NCBI RefSeq assembly: GCF_000499845.2
Contig: NC_023755.2
Span: forward strand, 8,122,752 to 8,186,751
DNA from: Phaseolus vulgaris
Taxonomy: Eukaryota; Streptophyta; Magnoliopsida; Fabales; Fabaceae
Direction of reading: 5' to 3'
Length of the DNA: 64,000 bases
A program made the position numbers and the translations under genes. The notes below the pieces were generated by a model. That model was not told the DNA's origin. It searched no databases and saw only the letters and a list, made by a program, of their open reading frames with translations. Shown piece after piece: positions 11,012 through 23,600 of the stretch; within the stretch, counting starts at the first letter, position 1, and each line of letters begins with the position of its first letter.

Positions 11012-12314
11012 CGGAAAAACCTCCAGCAATGGTGTGGACCTCGCCAAGCACAGGCATCTCGTGTGCTGGTTCATCTGCCGGCGGCGGCAAGGTGGCGGTC
11101 GTTGTGGAATCTGCGACATAGTCTTTCAAAAACCGAGTCCTCACCAGCTCATCTAGCTGGTAGCCCAACGACAGGCAATTATCGATGTGGTGCCCGAAAG
11201 CCTCGTGGAATTCACACCAAGAGTCTTTTCGGGGCCCCAACACCTTGTCGGTCTTCGCCGGTCGCCTCAGCCTTTCGGCTATGTTAGGCACGGCGATCAA
11301 ATCCTTCAACTCAACCACGAAGTTGTACCTCGCCGGTCTCGCTCTTTCTCTAGCGGGGCGATCGCCCCCTGCTGGGCCCCGGGGTTGGGGCTTTCTGGCC
11401 TCGTAGGGGCGTCTCGCCTCTGGCTTCTTTCTTCCCGTCGTGGTCTCATTGACCCTGACGGGTTGGGCTCGCGCCGGTCCCCTTGGGCGTGAGGGCACGG
11501 TGCTGGTGCGCTTCACACATACCTCCCCTTCAGAAGCAATATGCTCTACCGCCCTACGCCGTAGTTCAGCGAAAGTCCTAGGGCGGTTGCGGATAATGGA
11601 TTCTCCAAAGGGGCCGGGGCATACGCCTTTCACGAAGGCGTACACGATCATAGGCTCCTCTGTTGTACCAACCTTCACGACCTGGGCCCCGAAGCGATTA
11701 ATATACTCCTTCAGGGTCTCCCCCTGATACTGCTTCACATCAAACAGATCGTAGGAGACCGGCGGCGGGGCCTTGTTGGCTAAGTACTGTTCCCTGAACA
11801 ATCGCGACAATTGGCGGAAAGATGTGATATGACCCTCTGGGAGGCTAATGAACCAATCCATAGCCATCCCGGTCAGGGTGCTCATGAAGAGCTTGCACTT
11901 GGCAGCATCAGAACCGCCTATCAGGACCATCTGTGTGTGAAATGCGGCCAGGTGCGTCTCTGGGTCCTCCATCCCGGTGAAGATCACCTTGGGTCCCGCG
12001 AACGTGTTCGGGATCGCTGCATCTAGGATCTCCTGTGAGAAAGGAGTGGAAAACTCCCTTGGTGGGGAATGGTTCTCCATCTCGTCATGCCCAGGCCGCC
12101 TCCTATCGTTTCTCAGGCCCTGGCGCAACTCCTCATTCACACGGTGGAGCTCTTCGTTCCGCTCATGCGAGGCGTCAAGGTCTGCCTGCATGCGTTCCTG
12201 CTCCATTTTCGAATCCGCCATGTCCTGCTGCAGCCCCTTCATTATTTCCAGGACCTGCTGCATGGATAGTTCTGCTGGGGCTGCGCGTGCTGTGCTTCGT
12301 CTAGTGGGGGCCAT
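11012..12314 (-). CDS. gag: gag of element A
   Basis: The ATG at 12314 (MAPTRRSTARAAPAE) is preferred over the upstream TTG in the same frame because A2 also has an ATG here. Order: an N-terminal coiled coil (QQDMADSKMEQERMQ), a Retrotrans_gag-type core (AAFHTQMVLIGGSD ... MAMDWFISLP ... FREQYLANKAP), a basic RPRGPARAQ-type linker, and a zinc-knuckle-like CEFHEAFGHHIDNC (CX2HX4HX4C, a His replacing the second Cys). Gag would run into protease without a stop, but about 20 bases present in A2 are missing at about 11011, which breaks the frame. It packages the element RNA in cytoplasmic particles in this family. Confidence 0.85.
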
Positions 12315-12392
12315 TGTCACTCCAACCTCCTTCAACGTTACTGTAACTTGGTAGATTTTCTCGAACTTGTGATGGGACTAATGTTTTATATC

Positions 12393-12411
12393 GGCCCCAC
12401 GGTGGGCGCCA
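12393..12411 (-). other. Primer binding site of element A
   Basis: The minus strand reads TGGCGCCCACCGTGGGGCC two bases after the 5' LTR. This is a tRNA-3'-end complement starting with TGG; I do not assign the tRNA. The identical 19-mer is in A2, and B has nearly the same. Confidence 0.85.
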
Positions 12412-12413
12412 AA

Positions 12414-13622
12414 TGTTCCGTCCGGTTGACCGGGACGTCTTCGTGCGCGACCTCAACCGTCAGCTAGGGACTCCTTCCCACTGATTGCCTGTGAATTCCT
12501 GCAAAAAAGAGGACAAAGAGGCGCCCTAGCGGCCGTTTGCACTCCGACGCTCAAGTCAGCCAGCAAGAAACACCAAAACTAATCACCTCCGTCTCTGAGC
12601 ACCGCGTATGGCACTCTGAAGGTGGTAAGAAATAACTGTGTATATGTGTGTGTGTTGTCTCTTTCAGGCAAAAATATTTCCCCAGTCACTTGTACGTAAC
12701 CTTGAAGCACGAGCAAGCAACTAAAGAGTTCTCTGGTAAATTTGCCAAAAGTTCCAACCCTTTTTCCAACATTCTCTGCGCTATTTAAACTACCCAAGCA
12801 TTTAAAGCGCCTTAAAGCGCTTTTAATCACAAACGTAACGCCCTCATTAAAGCGCTTAATTAGAAAACGTAGCGCATTTAAGACGTTGAAACGCTCGGGA
12901 GCCATTATAGTACCTGAATGCTCGAAAGGGAAACTGTATTGAATAACTTTTAATTACCTGGCACCTGACTAAAGGGTGTTTCTATTCTGGCATGGCTGTC
13001 GTACACGTGGAGGGCCTCACGACGTCATGACCCCATCTGGGGGCGCTTCTGCCCACCTGGGGACGTTTCTACGTGTGAGTCCTCCTGCTGGGAGTGCTAC
13101 TGCGCTAGGGGTGACTTTTTGGGTGCCAACTCATGCCCCCAAGTATCTAGTCACTTACTTTGAGAGCGTATCTACCTTCCTTTTGTACTCTGCACCCGGT
13201 TGCCCTGGGCGTGACTTTCCTCTTGAGTCGTATCTGCCCCACAGGCGTCTCAGGGGCGGCAGGAGCACTTCACGAGTCAGGCTGCCCTTCACTGGTACTA
13301 TTACTATGGCCTTGAAGCCACCTTTTCCTTCTTTTTACCACTGCCCAGTGCTATTGGGACCTGAGGCCTTCCCACGGCGTCGCTCCCTCCATGGTCTTTC
13401 CTACCCATGGGTATCGGGGAACCACACCGTGATTACCTTACTTTAGCATTGTTTAATCTGGCGACGCCCTGGTTGGGCGACGCCTTCACCTAGGCAACGC
13501 CTTGTCTTGGCGACGCTTCCTCTTGGCGTCTCTCCAACTAGGCGACGCCTCGCGTTGACTTTGACTCCACCGCCGTTGACTTTGACTTTGACTTAGTCAA
13601 CGCCCGGATACGGGACGGTACA
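12414..13622 (-). repeat. 5' LTR of element A
   Basis: It is 1209 bases, TG...CA in sense direction, with a TATA-like box at 12782-12789. It carries the same open frames in antisense as the left LTR, which are shadows of repeat identity rather than genes. Confidence 0.93.
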
Positions 13623-15270
13623 CCCTCCTCAGGGAAAAAAGAGTGCCCCCTCCAAACTGCTTTAACAGAAACATTGTAAAGCTCTTCGTGTTTGTTCTTA
13701 CTTACAAAGTCCTTAACTGTAATATAACTTGAGGTGCGTGGCGTTCCAAGTGCGAGGAATCGCCCCTCCTTCCAACGTTTCTAAGCGGTAGGCGCCGTTC
13801 CCGAGCGCCTCGGTTATCCTGAACGGTCCCGTCCACTTAGGCGACAGCTTGTTCTCCATCTCGTACTGGTGGGCCTTCCTCATCACCAGGTCGCCTTCTC
13901 TGAACTGTCTTGGCATCACCTTCGAGTTATATCTTCGTTCAATCCTTCTTTTCACTGCCTCAGCCTTCACTCTTGCCTCCTCCCTGACCTCATCCAGCAA
14001 ATCCAGATTCAGCCTTCTTTTCTCATTCGAGTCTTCCGCTACAAAGTTCTGGAATCTCGGCGAGCTCTCTTGGATTTCCACTAGAATCATTGCGTCGCAT
14101 CCATAGACCAGGCTGAATGGGGTCTCATGGGTTCCTGACTGCTCAGTGGTGTGGTACGCCCAGACTATACGGGGTACCTCCTCAGCCCAGCTTCCTTTGG
14201 CTTTCTCTAGCCTTCTCTTCAAACCTCTCAGCAACACCCGATTGGCTGACTCTACTTGGCCATTCGTCTGAGGGTGCTCGACGGATGCAAACACTTGTTG
14301 AATTCCCACCCCTTCGCACAGCTTCTTCAACAGGTGACTTGCAAACTGAGTCCCATTGTCCGACACCAGGCGCTTGGGCACACCAAACCGGCACACAATG
14401 TTCTTCCACACGAAACCCTCGATCTTGTGTGCGGTGATCTGGGCCACTGGTTCTGCTTCGATCCACTTGGTGAAATATTCAATCGCCACCACCAAGTACT
14501 TCATCTGCCTGATCGCCAGCGGGAATGGTCCTAGGATGTCGATTCCCCATGTATGAAACGGCCAAGGGCTGTAAATCGACTTCAACTCCTCGGGAGGCGC
14601 CTTGTGCCAATCGGCGTGCTGTTGGCATTGCTTGCAGCATTGCGCATACTTCTTGCAGTCTTCTCTCATTGTTAGCCAGTAGTAACTTGCACGGAGAGTC
14701 CTTGCGGCCAGAGCTCGACCCCCGACGTGGCTTCCGCATATCCCTTCATGGAGCTCTGCCATAATTCTTGTACATTTCTCGCCATGCACACATTCCAGGA
14801 GTGGGTGAGTGAACCCAAACCTATACAGCTCGCCATCAATCATTGTGAACTTGCTAGAATTCTTCTTTATCTTCCTAGCCTCTGTCGGATCCAGCGGGAG
14901 AAGGCCATCCGCCAGGCATCGCTTGTACTGCGTTACCCAGGTGTCTGGCTCATGCGTAGCGCAGACCTGCATCATGTTTACCCTCTCCCCCCGACATGCT
15001 CTTATTCTCGGCGATCTCAAGGTTTCTTGAGTCAAAGACCTGTGACTCCTTGCCGCTTTCTCCGTCGATTTGCTTATCTGCAGAACCAGGTGATCTGCCA
15101 CAAATGCTCTAGGCGTCTTCAGAGTTTCTTGAATCACCGTCCTCTGCCTACCCCCCTTGCCCGAACTGGCGAGCTTAGCTAGCAAGTCAGCTCGGGCATT
15201 CTGCTCCCTGGGCACATGCACCACTTCAAAGGAGACAAAGGAACTCTTCAATTCCTGTACATACTCCAGG
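13623..15270 (-). mobile_element. Element B' fragment (family B), host of element A
   Basis: Minus-strand family-B sequence from mid second RNase H to the block after pol. On the left it is interrupted by element A in the conserved post-pol block. On the right it stops abruptly at a family-B LTR (15271) in the middle of the second RNase H, at the point where B itself continues with CAGGTAAGCC. Confidence 0.85.
13713..15270 (-). pseudogene. pol: pol 3' part of B': end of second RNase H and full integrase
   Basis: An open frame without internal stops covers EVVHVPREQNARADLLAKLA (end of the second RNase H), the HHCC finger, the DDE core (Asp at about 14538, DNGTQF near 14343-14360, NGQVES near 14250) and the C-terminal KWTGPFRITEALGNG. 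Stop at 13713-13715. It is truncated at its 5' side by the LTR at 15271, so it cannot make a full polyprotein. It is close in sequence to the B and H integrases. Confidence 0.85.
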
Positions 15271-16086
15271 TGATCCTGCCTGTTGACCAGAGCGTTGAAG
15301 CTTGCCTCGTCAAACTTGGATCGACGTGTGCACCGCGTCAACCTCCGTCCTTCGTCACGATCCACCTCAAGAACCTGCAAAAGAACAGAGCGGCGCCGCT
15401 GCGGCCGATCACACTCCAACGCCCAAGTCAGTGACCGAACCACCAAATACTAAGAGCAACACTCAAGAACTCTCTCAAGGAACCGTGAACCAGTTCTCTC
15501 TCAGTATACTCAAGAACTCGCAAGCGTAAAGAAGACAATCTGAACGTGCGTACCTCAGAAGTTCGTTGGGAAACCCTTATATACCTGGGCACTTTCTCTC
15601 TCCTGGCAGTTACACACCTGGACACGTGGCTCGCATCCAGTCGTACACGTGCCATCATCTGGAGCCTCCTTGACTTGGGCGCTGCTTCTGACTCTCCTTT
15701 GGCTAAGTTACTTATGCATGATACTGCTCAGAGCATAGCTGTCCTGGAGTGCGATCTCTACTGGATTGGCGAGTTAGGTTGCCTTTGTACACCTTCCCTG
15801 TGGTCTCGCCGGCCGCCTTCATAATCTGTACCGCCTTCATCTTCGGCGATGTGCTTGCTCCGGCGATCTCTAATCACTTGGTCGCCTGAGTTTACATCTG
15901 GCGACTTCATCTTTAACCCGGTGACCGCCGGTTCTGGTACGCTGGAGATCGGAGCACGCCAACTTAATAACTGGCGATTTCACAAGCCCCCCGACTCCCT
16001 TCCCTTCTGCCAACCTGGCGTCTCGTCAACACGCCTATACCGTAGCTTGATGCCACGTCATCACTCCCGACTACCAGGGTGGTACA
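15271..16086 (-). repeat. 3' LTR of element B
   Basis: It is 816 bases. The plus strand starts TGATCCTGCC and ends GGGTGGTACA. A clear sense-strand TATA box (GTATATAAGGG) lies at 15574-15585. G-box/ABRE-like motifs GACACGTGGC (15621-15630) and GTACACGTGCC (15643-15653) lie upstream of it in sense direction. Confidence 0.9.
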
Positions 16087-16666
16087 CAAGCCCCCCAGTC
16101 TTAAGCGAAGACTTGTCCGGCGAAAAGACTAAAGGAGTCACGTCAACACCGATCTACGTGGCGTTGGCGCAGAATTCCAAGCGGTTGTACTTTCTGCTTT
16201 CCTGACGCTCCACCAAATACTCCTCCCATCGCTCGACACGTGGCTTCATCAACGGTTACCTTCAATTGCCGTTTGCGCTTCCCAAACCCATTTCGAAAAA
16301 CCCTTAAACCCATTTTACTTCACTGTTCCATCACTTTCTTCGTATTCTCAGACGCTTCAACTTTCTTCTGCAAAAGCTCTCGACGTTCTTCAACCTCCAG
16401 GATCATCAACTCCCTTCATCGTTCCTCCGATCATAAAAAGGTACTTCCTTTACTTCTTCTGCTGGTTTTTCCTGCATTTTGACCGATTCGCATCATCCTT
16501 TAACTGTCTTGTGCATACGCTGTGGGCCGTTTTCTCTGTTTCTCCTTTCTCGTAACTTAGGGCTTCGTTACAACGAACCTTCGTTCGTTCGTTTTTCACC
16601 CTTCTTCCACGATCGAGTCAGCCTCCGCGAACCCTGATCACCTTTTCTTTTCTTCTTCCTTTGCAG
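16087..16666 (+). promoter_or_regulatory. Upstream region and leader intron of the B antisense gene
   Basis: It starts with the polypurine tract and small hairpin next to the LTR. A G-box GACACGTGGC lies at 16235-16244; the same box is about 430-460 bases before the ATG in F and H. A leader intron is likely at 16441-16666 (AAAAAG/GTACTT donor; TTCTTCCTTTGCAG acceptor directly before the ATG). Confidence 0.5.
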
Positions 16667-19269
16667 ATGGCTCGCTCAAAGATTACCCCAAATCCTCCTC
16701 CCTCGTCTCGAAACCCTTCGTCTCAAGCACACGACCAATCGCGAGCACCTGGTGCTTCTTCTTCTCAGGCTGAGAGGCCTGCACCCTCTCGCTCTAACCT
16801 GGCTCAGGCCACTCCCCCTGTCATCGGAGGAGCCTCTGTTCCCTCCCCAGACTTTAAAAAACTGTACCCCTGGGCCACCTCGACTTTGTTGAAGGAAACA
16901 TCTTCTGTAAACTCTGCTGGGGCAGTTCTTCGTTTAAAGAAAGGGGACGAGCCTCACCTATCATTCCACAAGGAGCACGACAAGAAGATGATGGTGCTAC
17001 CTTGCTCTCCCGACATGCCGGTGTGCGTTGACGACAAGGGGAACACCGGCGGGTTGTTCTGCCTCATATACACCACTCTGTTCAAGAAGGTGAAACTTAG
17101 GTTTCCCTTCACTCGCTTTGAAAGGGAGCTTCTTACCGAGCTCGACATTGCCGCCGCCCAGCTCCATCCCAACAGCTGGGCGTTCGTGCGGGCGTTCCAG
17201 ATTATGTGCGACCACTTGGGGCTGCCAGCATCAGTGGACGTCTTCCTCTTTCTTTTTGAAGCCAAGCACCCAGGAGATCGCCTATGGGTGAGCTTGAACG
17301 GGATTGCTGGGAGGTCGATCCTCTCTATCTTCCAGCAATCCTACAAAGACTGGAAGGGCAAGTTCGTCCAGGTGCGCCCCGATGACAAGGACGCTTCTCT
17401 GCTCGATGGTTTCCCCTTGTATTGGGTAAACAAGGGGAACAAAGAGTCCAAAGGCAGCTTCAGGAGGCCAAGAAGTCCTGATAGCATGGGTGCCTTGGAC
17501 AAAGACCTATGCTTCTTCTGGAAGAGTGTGGCAGATGCCAACATTACCTTCCTCACTACCACACTCATCTCCTACGAGTTCTTCGAAGATCAACTCGAAG
17601 TTCGCATAGGTTAGAACTCACTTCAACGTTTAAGTCTTTACTTTGGCATTATCTCTGTTAACTGTTTCTGGGCGTCTTGTGCGTTGTGCACAAGACTTTG
17701 GTTTTATTTTCTGCACCACTGATCTGCTTTCTGCTGCATACTGACTTATGCATTTACTCTTCTCTCTGAGCTAACCCATGCATCTTTGCTTTATGCAGAT
17801 CGTATGTTGGGCCAGGGCAAACTTGCTGAGCTGAGGGCGCTCGCCCGAACCCACGGGTTGGCATCGGGTTCCCAGACCGTGCCAAACTCATTGGTGGAGA
17901 TCGCCGCTGCGCAGGGCAGATCGCCACCTAAAGGCCCAACTCCTCCCGAGGCCCAACCTGCCAACCAACGCAAGAAGCTTATCCTCAGGAAACCAAAGAG
18001 GAAAGCCCCCCAAGTAGTCCATGAGGAAGAAGAAGAAGATGATGAGGCGACGGAAGATGGCCTTGTCACCAAGAGGAAGAGGGTGGCGCCCTCTTCACCA
18101 TCTGCTCCGCCCCCTCTTCCAACATCAACACCGCCATCCACACCCGCTCCGCCTCCAACATTGCTTCCTCCACCAGCTCCCGCCTCGCCAGTCCAAGCGA
18201 TTCCATTGGTGTGGTTGAGGCCGCCGAAGCCAACTTCTTGGAGAACCCCCCGAGCGCCTCCACGCCTTATGTATCAGCTGGAGGGGGTCCTCCTTCAAAT
18301 GCCTCAACCGCAAACGTTGCACCAATCGGGGATGAGGGTGCCCACAATTCTCCGATCCTCATCACCGAATCCCCGACGTCGCCACCACGCCAAGGAGCAC
18401 TTACTGAGCAACCAACTCAAGAAGGTGGCGGCGAAAATCAACAACAAGCCCCTCCTGCGCCTCCACAAGCAAACCTCTCTCTTGAGGTCAAAAGGGTATG
18501 GGAGCCCTTTTCAGCAAAACTGAAGATGATGGCGGAGGATTTTCCCTCCATCATCTCTAAAGCTGTGGAGAGTTCCACCAGGAAGCTCCAGGATGACCTC
18601 TTCGCCCTTTGAACTGAGAACAGCACTATAAGGATTGAGGCGGAGAAGTTATCCTGCAATCTGACACTCGCCGAGATTGAACACTCCCGAGTAGAAGATG
18701 CCATGAGCACCGAGCTCCGGGTGGCGCGCAAGGAGGCCACCGATCTCCGCCATAAGGTGCAGCTCTTGGCTCAAGAGAAGATTGTGATGGAGAGCAAGCT
18801 AGTGCCTTATCGCGTCAAAGTGGCTGACCTGGAGGCCTTGATCAAAGCTGATGCCGCCAAGGTAAAGAAGCTCGAACAAAGGTCAGCCGATCGGGAGGTC
18901 TTCCTGGGGACGGTGGAAAAAGAAAGAGACGACACCATGGCTAAGCTTGCTGAAGCCAATTAAGAAAAAGGGAAGATCGCCGCTGAACTGGGCCAGGTGC
19001 AGGCAGAATCCAAGAAGGTTGCTGAAGACCTTCTTCAAGCTCAGGCAACCATCGAAGAACTCAAGAAGCAAGCTGAAGAGCTGAAGCAGCAGAACGAGGG
19101 GCTGAAGAAACAGATCGAAGAACTTGACTTGAGCTCTGCCCAGATTCTTGCTGTTGGATTCGAGGCCGCCCGGGAACAGTTCGCCTGCTTGTTCCCCGAT
19201 CTAGATCTTACCATGGTGTGTCTCAACAACGAGGTGGTGGACGGGAAGGTTGTTCCTGCTGAAGACTGA
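16667..19269 (+). pseudogene. Antisense gene of element B (Transposase_28-like plus coiled coil), decayed
   Basis: Exon 1 is 16667-17609 (943 bases, the same length as in F and H, fully open), the intron is 17610-17798 (phase 1, TTATGCAG acceptor), and exon 2 is 17799-19269. The ATG right after the leader-intron acceptor is chosen over the one 6 bases upstream because MxRxKITPNPPPS is shared by all copies. Exon 1 has a Ser/Pro-rich head then RFPFTRFERELLTEL, QLHPNSWAFVRAF and PASVDVFLFLFEA. Exon 2 has an acidic EEEEEDDE plus TKRKR stretch, a Pro hinge, then a coiled coil ending FEAAREQFACLFPDLDL and EVVDGKVVP. The frame shifts -1 at about 18205-18220 and stops occur at 18610-18612 and 18961-18963. 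Function is unknown. Confidence 0.72.
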
Positions 19270-19869
19270 TTGATTTCCTCCATCCACTACCTTTATGCTT
19301 TCTCCTTACACACGATTGTAATAAACTTTCTATCTTTCTGTACATGTGCCTGGAACTGATATTTACTTAATGATAAAGTCCTTGTACTTCTTCTTACAAC
19401 TTCTTTGGCTGCTTTAACTTTCCTCGCACAATCTATTTCAAAGAAATTAACTTAGTAATTTCGTAAGCGCAAACATATACTTAACTGCTTCGAACCGCCG
19501 ATCTTCGAATAAAACACTCTAACAGCTTGTAACCTCAAGGTAATGAACCTTAGCGCGAAATCGCTCTTCAAATAACGAACTTCAACTCAACTAATGGCTT
19601 AAGACACCGCTCACCCGATCTGCTTCATCAAAACGGGTCTTTGACTTTCTTGCCATTGCTTGAACTTTTCCTGGTCGCCAAAGACTCTTGGCGATATCAG
19701 CTTTTTCCTGCCTTCATAACTTGGCCATTGTTCCTTCATCTGGGGGTAGAGGCGCCTTTCGGATCCTTCTCTACCTCCTTGAGCTTCAGAACAAGAGACC
19801 GGGTGACTAGGCGTTCTCTTCGAACCTACCTTAGCCACCCTCCAAACTTCTTCCACCCTTTACACCATA
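19270..19869 (-). other. Spacer after the B antisense gene
   Basis: T-rich sequence with no supported gene. The H element has the same spacer at 60424-60980, including a shared block around 19800-19860 with TTCGAACCTACCTTAGCCAC. It probably serves as 3' UTR for the antisense gene on one strand and as pol 3' UTR on the other. Confidence 0.5.
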
Positions 19870-20413
19870 CCTGAACTCGTTCGAGACGAGAAGGATTTTA
19901 TCTTGCCTGAACTCGCTCATCGGCGAGAAGGTCTTTAACTTGCCTGAACTCGCTCATAGGCGAGAAGGTCTTTAACTCGCCTGAACTCGCTTATAGGCGA
20001 GAAGGTCTTTAACTCGTGCCTCTACATTGCCCCAGGGGTTACATCTCCTCTCCCCCAGAAACACTGAGGACTTTTCGCCGGTGCCTCTACATTGCCCCAG
20101 GGGTTACATCTTCTCCCCCCCATAAACACTGAGGACTTTTCACTGGTGCCTCTACATTGCCCCAGGGGTTACATCTTCTCCCCCCAGAAACACTGAGGAC
20201 TTTTCACTCTTCCTCGCCTGCACTCGCTCGACGGCGAGGAGGTCTTTATCTCGCCTCAGAACGCGCGAGGGCGTTGAGGTCTTTTAACTGGTGCCTCCGA
20301 TCGCCGAAAGACGATGAGGACTTTAACTTTAACTGGTGCCTCCGATCGCCGAAAGACGATGAGGACTTTAACTTTAACTGGTGCCTCCGATCGCCGAAAG
20401 ACGATGAGGACTT
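19870..20413. repeat. Tandem array of short hairpin units in the B 3' UTR
   Basis: There are three unit types, all beginning near GCCT and ending near GAGGACTTT or GAAGGTCTTT. Four units of about 37 bases (19870-20016) contain CTCGCTCATCGGCGAG-type stems. Three units of about 65 bases (about 20017-20208) contain TTGCCCCAGGGGTTACATC. Two more 37-38-base units follow, and then three exact-looking 45-base units starting at 20291, 20336 and 20381 (GATCGCCGAAAGACGATGAG). H has a related but differently arranged array. Confidence 0.85.
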
Positions 20414-20662
20414 AAAAACTTTTTAGAAAGCATGCAATATATCTTTACTTGCCTTAAATCACATATAAGTGACAATGTCTTTCTTCAAAACTTTCTGAAA
20501 ACAACAAGCATGCAATCTAAAACAACTTTAAACTTCGAAAACTCTTCTTTATTGGGTGGCCTCATTAAAAACCCTCCTTAGGAAAAAAAGAGTGCCCCCT
20601 TCAAACTGTTTTAACAGAGACATCGTAATATAACTTCGTGTTTGTCTTTACTTACAAAGTTC
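20414..20662 (-). other. Post-pol region of B with conserved block
   Basis: A-rich sequence, then the block at 20558-20612, whose sense strand has GGCACTCTTTTTTTCC followed by GGGTTTTTAATGAGGCC. This is the site where element A inserted in B'. Confidence 0.55.
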
Positions 20663-23600
20663 TCAACTGTAATATAACTTGAGGTGTGTGGCGTTCCAGG
20701 TGCGAGGAATCGCCCCTCCTTCCAATGTCTCTAAGCGGTAGGCGCCGTTCCCGAGCGCCTCGGTTATTCTGAACGGCCCCGTCCACTTGGGCGACAGCTT
20801 ATTCTCCATCTCGTACTGGTGGGCTTTCCTCATCACCAGGTCGCCTTCTCTGAACTGCCTCGACATCACCTTCGAGTTATATCTTCGTTCAATCCTTCTC
20901 TTCACCGCCTCAGCTTTTAATCTCGCCTCTTCCCTGACCTCATCCAGTAGATCCAGGTTCAACCTTCTCTCCTCATTCGAGTCTTCCTCCACGAAGTTTT
21001 GGAATCTCGGCGAGCTCTCCTGGATCTCCACTGGAATCATTGCGTCACACCCATAGACCAAGCTGAACGGGGTCTCATGGGTTCCTGACTGCTCGGTGGT
21101 GTGGTACGCCCAGACTATGCGGGGTACCTCCTCAGCCCAGCTTCCTTTGGCTTTCTCTAGCCTTCTCTTCAAACCTCTCAGCAACACCCGATTGGCTGAC
21201 TCTACTTGGCCATTCGTCTGAGGGTGCTCGACGGATGCAAACACTTGTTGAATTCTCACCCCTTCGCACAGCTTCTTCAACAGGTGACTTGCAAACTGAG
21301 TCCCATTGTCCGACACCAGGCGCTTGGGCACACCAAACCGGCACACAATGTTCTTCCACACGAAACCTTCGATCTTGTGTGCGGTGATCTGGGCCACTGG
21401 TTCCGCTTCGATCCACTTGGTGAAATATTCAATCGCCACCACCAAGTATTTTATCTGCCTGATCGCCAGCGGGAATGGTCCCAGGATGTCGATTCCCCAC
21501 GTATGAAACGGCCAGGGGCTGTAGATCGACTTCAACTCCTCGGGAGGCGCCTTGTGCCAATCGGCGTGCTGTTGGCATTGTTTGCAACACTGCGCATACT
21601 TCTTGCAATCTTCTCTCATTGTTGGCCAGTAGTAACCTGCACGGAGAGTCCTTGCGGCCAGAGCTCGACCCCCGACGTGGCTTCCGCATATCCCTTCATG
21701 GAGCTCTGCCATAATTCTCGTACATTTCTCGCCATGCACACATTCCATGAGTGGGTGAGTGAACCCAAACCTGTACAGATCGCCATCAATCATGGTGAAC
21801 TTGCTAGAATTCTTCTTTACCTTCCTAGCCTCTGTCGGATCCAGCGGGAGAAGGCCATCTGCCAGGCACCGCTTGTACTGTGTTATCCAGGTGTCTGGCT
21901 CATGGGTCGTACAGACCTGCGTCATGTTCACCCTCTCCCCCCGACATGCTCTTATTCTTGGCGACCTCAAGGTCTCTTGTGTCAGGGATCTGTGACTCCT
22001 CGCCGCTTTCTGCGTCGACTTGCTTATCTGAAGAACAAGGTGATCTGCCACAAATGCTCTCGGCGTCTTCAGAGTTTCTTGAATCACTGTCCTCTGCCTA
22101 CCCCCCTTGCCTGAACTGGCGAGCTTAGCCAGCAAGTCAGCTCGGGCATTCTGCTCTCTGGGCACATGCACCACTTCAAAGGAGGCAAAGGAACTCTTCA
22201 ATTCCTGCACATACTCCAGGTAAGCCGCCATTTGTGGATCTTTGGCCTGGAACTCGCCTGTTACTTGCCCCGTGACTAGCAGTGAGTCACTCTTTGCCAT
22301 CAGCACCCTAGCTCCCATCTCTTTGGCCAGCAAAATTCCGGCGATCAGCGCCTCATACTCAGCTTGATTGTTGTTGGCTTTGAAGGCAAACCTCAAGGAT
22401 TGTTCGATCAGCACGCCGTTTGGTCCCTCCAAGATTACTCCAGCACCGCTACCCTGCTGGTTCGACGATCCATCCACTGAGAGCACCCAACGAAAGTCGT
22501 CCCCTTCAACTCCTGTCGCCTCAGATGAGAGCTTGACCACGAAATCTGCAAAGATCTACCCCTTAATCGGACCTCGGGGTTCATATTTAATGTCAAACTC
22601 TGACAGCTCCACTGCCCACTTTACCATCCTTCCCGCAACGTCGGGCTTCTTCAAGACCTTCGGATGGGCAGGTCAGTCATCACCAGTATCGTGAAGCTAT
22701 GGAAATAGTGGCGCAACCTCCTCGCCGAAAATACCACAGCCAGCGCAGCCTTCTCCAGGGCCTGATATCTCGTTTCTGGGCCCTGCAGCACCTTACTAAC
22801 AAAATAAATAGGCTTTTGAGCCTGATCTTGGTCCTGGGCGAGCACCGCACTTACCGCCCTCTCAGTTACAGCAAAATACAACCTGAGAGGGGTTCCCACC
22901 AGCGGTTTGCACAAAACCGGCGGGCTCGCCAGATACTCCTTCAGCTTGACGAAGGCTTCCTCACACTCCTTCGTCCAGGCAAACTTGTTATTCCTCCTCA
23001 AGCACTGAAAATATGGGTGGCCCTTCTCTCCGCTAGCTGACACGAAGCGGGATAGGGCGGCCATCCGACCTGTGAGCTGTTGTACTTCCTTCACAGTGGC
23101 CGGGCTCCTCATCGCCAAGATGGCGGCACACTTGTCCGGGTTGGCCTCTATCCCTCTTTCAGTTAAGAGAAATCCCAGGAACTTTCCAGCCTCCACGCCA
23201 AAGATGCATTTCTCTGGATTCAGCTTCAACTTGAACTTGGCGATCGTCGTGAACAATTCCTCCAAGTCTGCAACGTGCTTGCTTTTTTCTGGCGAGGTCA
23301 CGACCATGTCATCTACGTACGCTTGCACATTCCTTCCCAGCATCGGTGCAAGTACTCGATCCATCAACCTCTGGTAAGTGGCCCCCACGTTCTTCAGCCC
23401 AAACGGCATCACCTTGTAGCAGTAGCACGATCTCTCGGTCATGAAGGCAGTCTTCTCTTCATCCATGGGATGCATCTTGATCTGGTTATACCCCGAGAAG
23501 GCATCCAGGAAGCTCAACAACTTACACCCTGCAGCACTATCCACCAGGGCATCTATGCTTGGTAAAGGATATGAGTCCTTTGGACAAGCCTTATTCAGAT

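Larger units (their letters stand above)
1..13622 (-). mobile_element. Element A: Tat-lineage Ty3/gypsy retrotransposon, almost complete
   Basis: Two LTRs flank a gag-pol read on the minus strand. The element order in sense direction is 5' LTR (12414-13622), primer site, gag, pol, antisense gene 2, an LTR-like spacer, antisense gene 1, polypurine tract and 3' LTR (1-1191, about 18 bases lost off the window edge). A second RNase H domain after the normal one and an extra antisense gene are features of the Tat lineage. The LTRs align without gaps and differ at about 14 positions by eye, so insertion is fairly recent. It sits in an older family-B element; the 5 bases after the right LTR (CCCTC, 13623-13627) should recur just left of the window if they are the target duplication. 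Confidence 0.88.

Noticed and set aside
15271..15446. B' pol frame continuing to 15446
   Set aside because: The added codons are LTR sequence beyond the insertion point, not pol.
20291..20413. Regular 45-base repeats resembling a CRISPR array
   Set aside because: No unique spacers; simple tandem repeat in a plant retrotransposon UTR.
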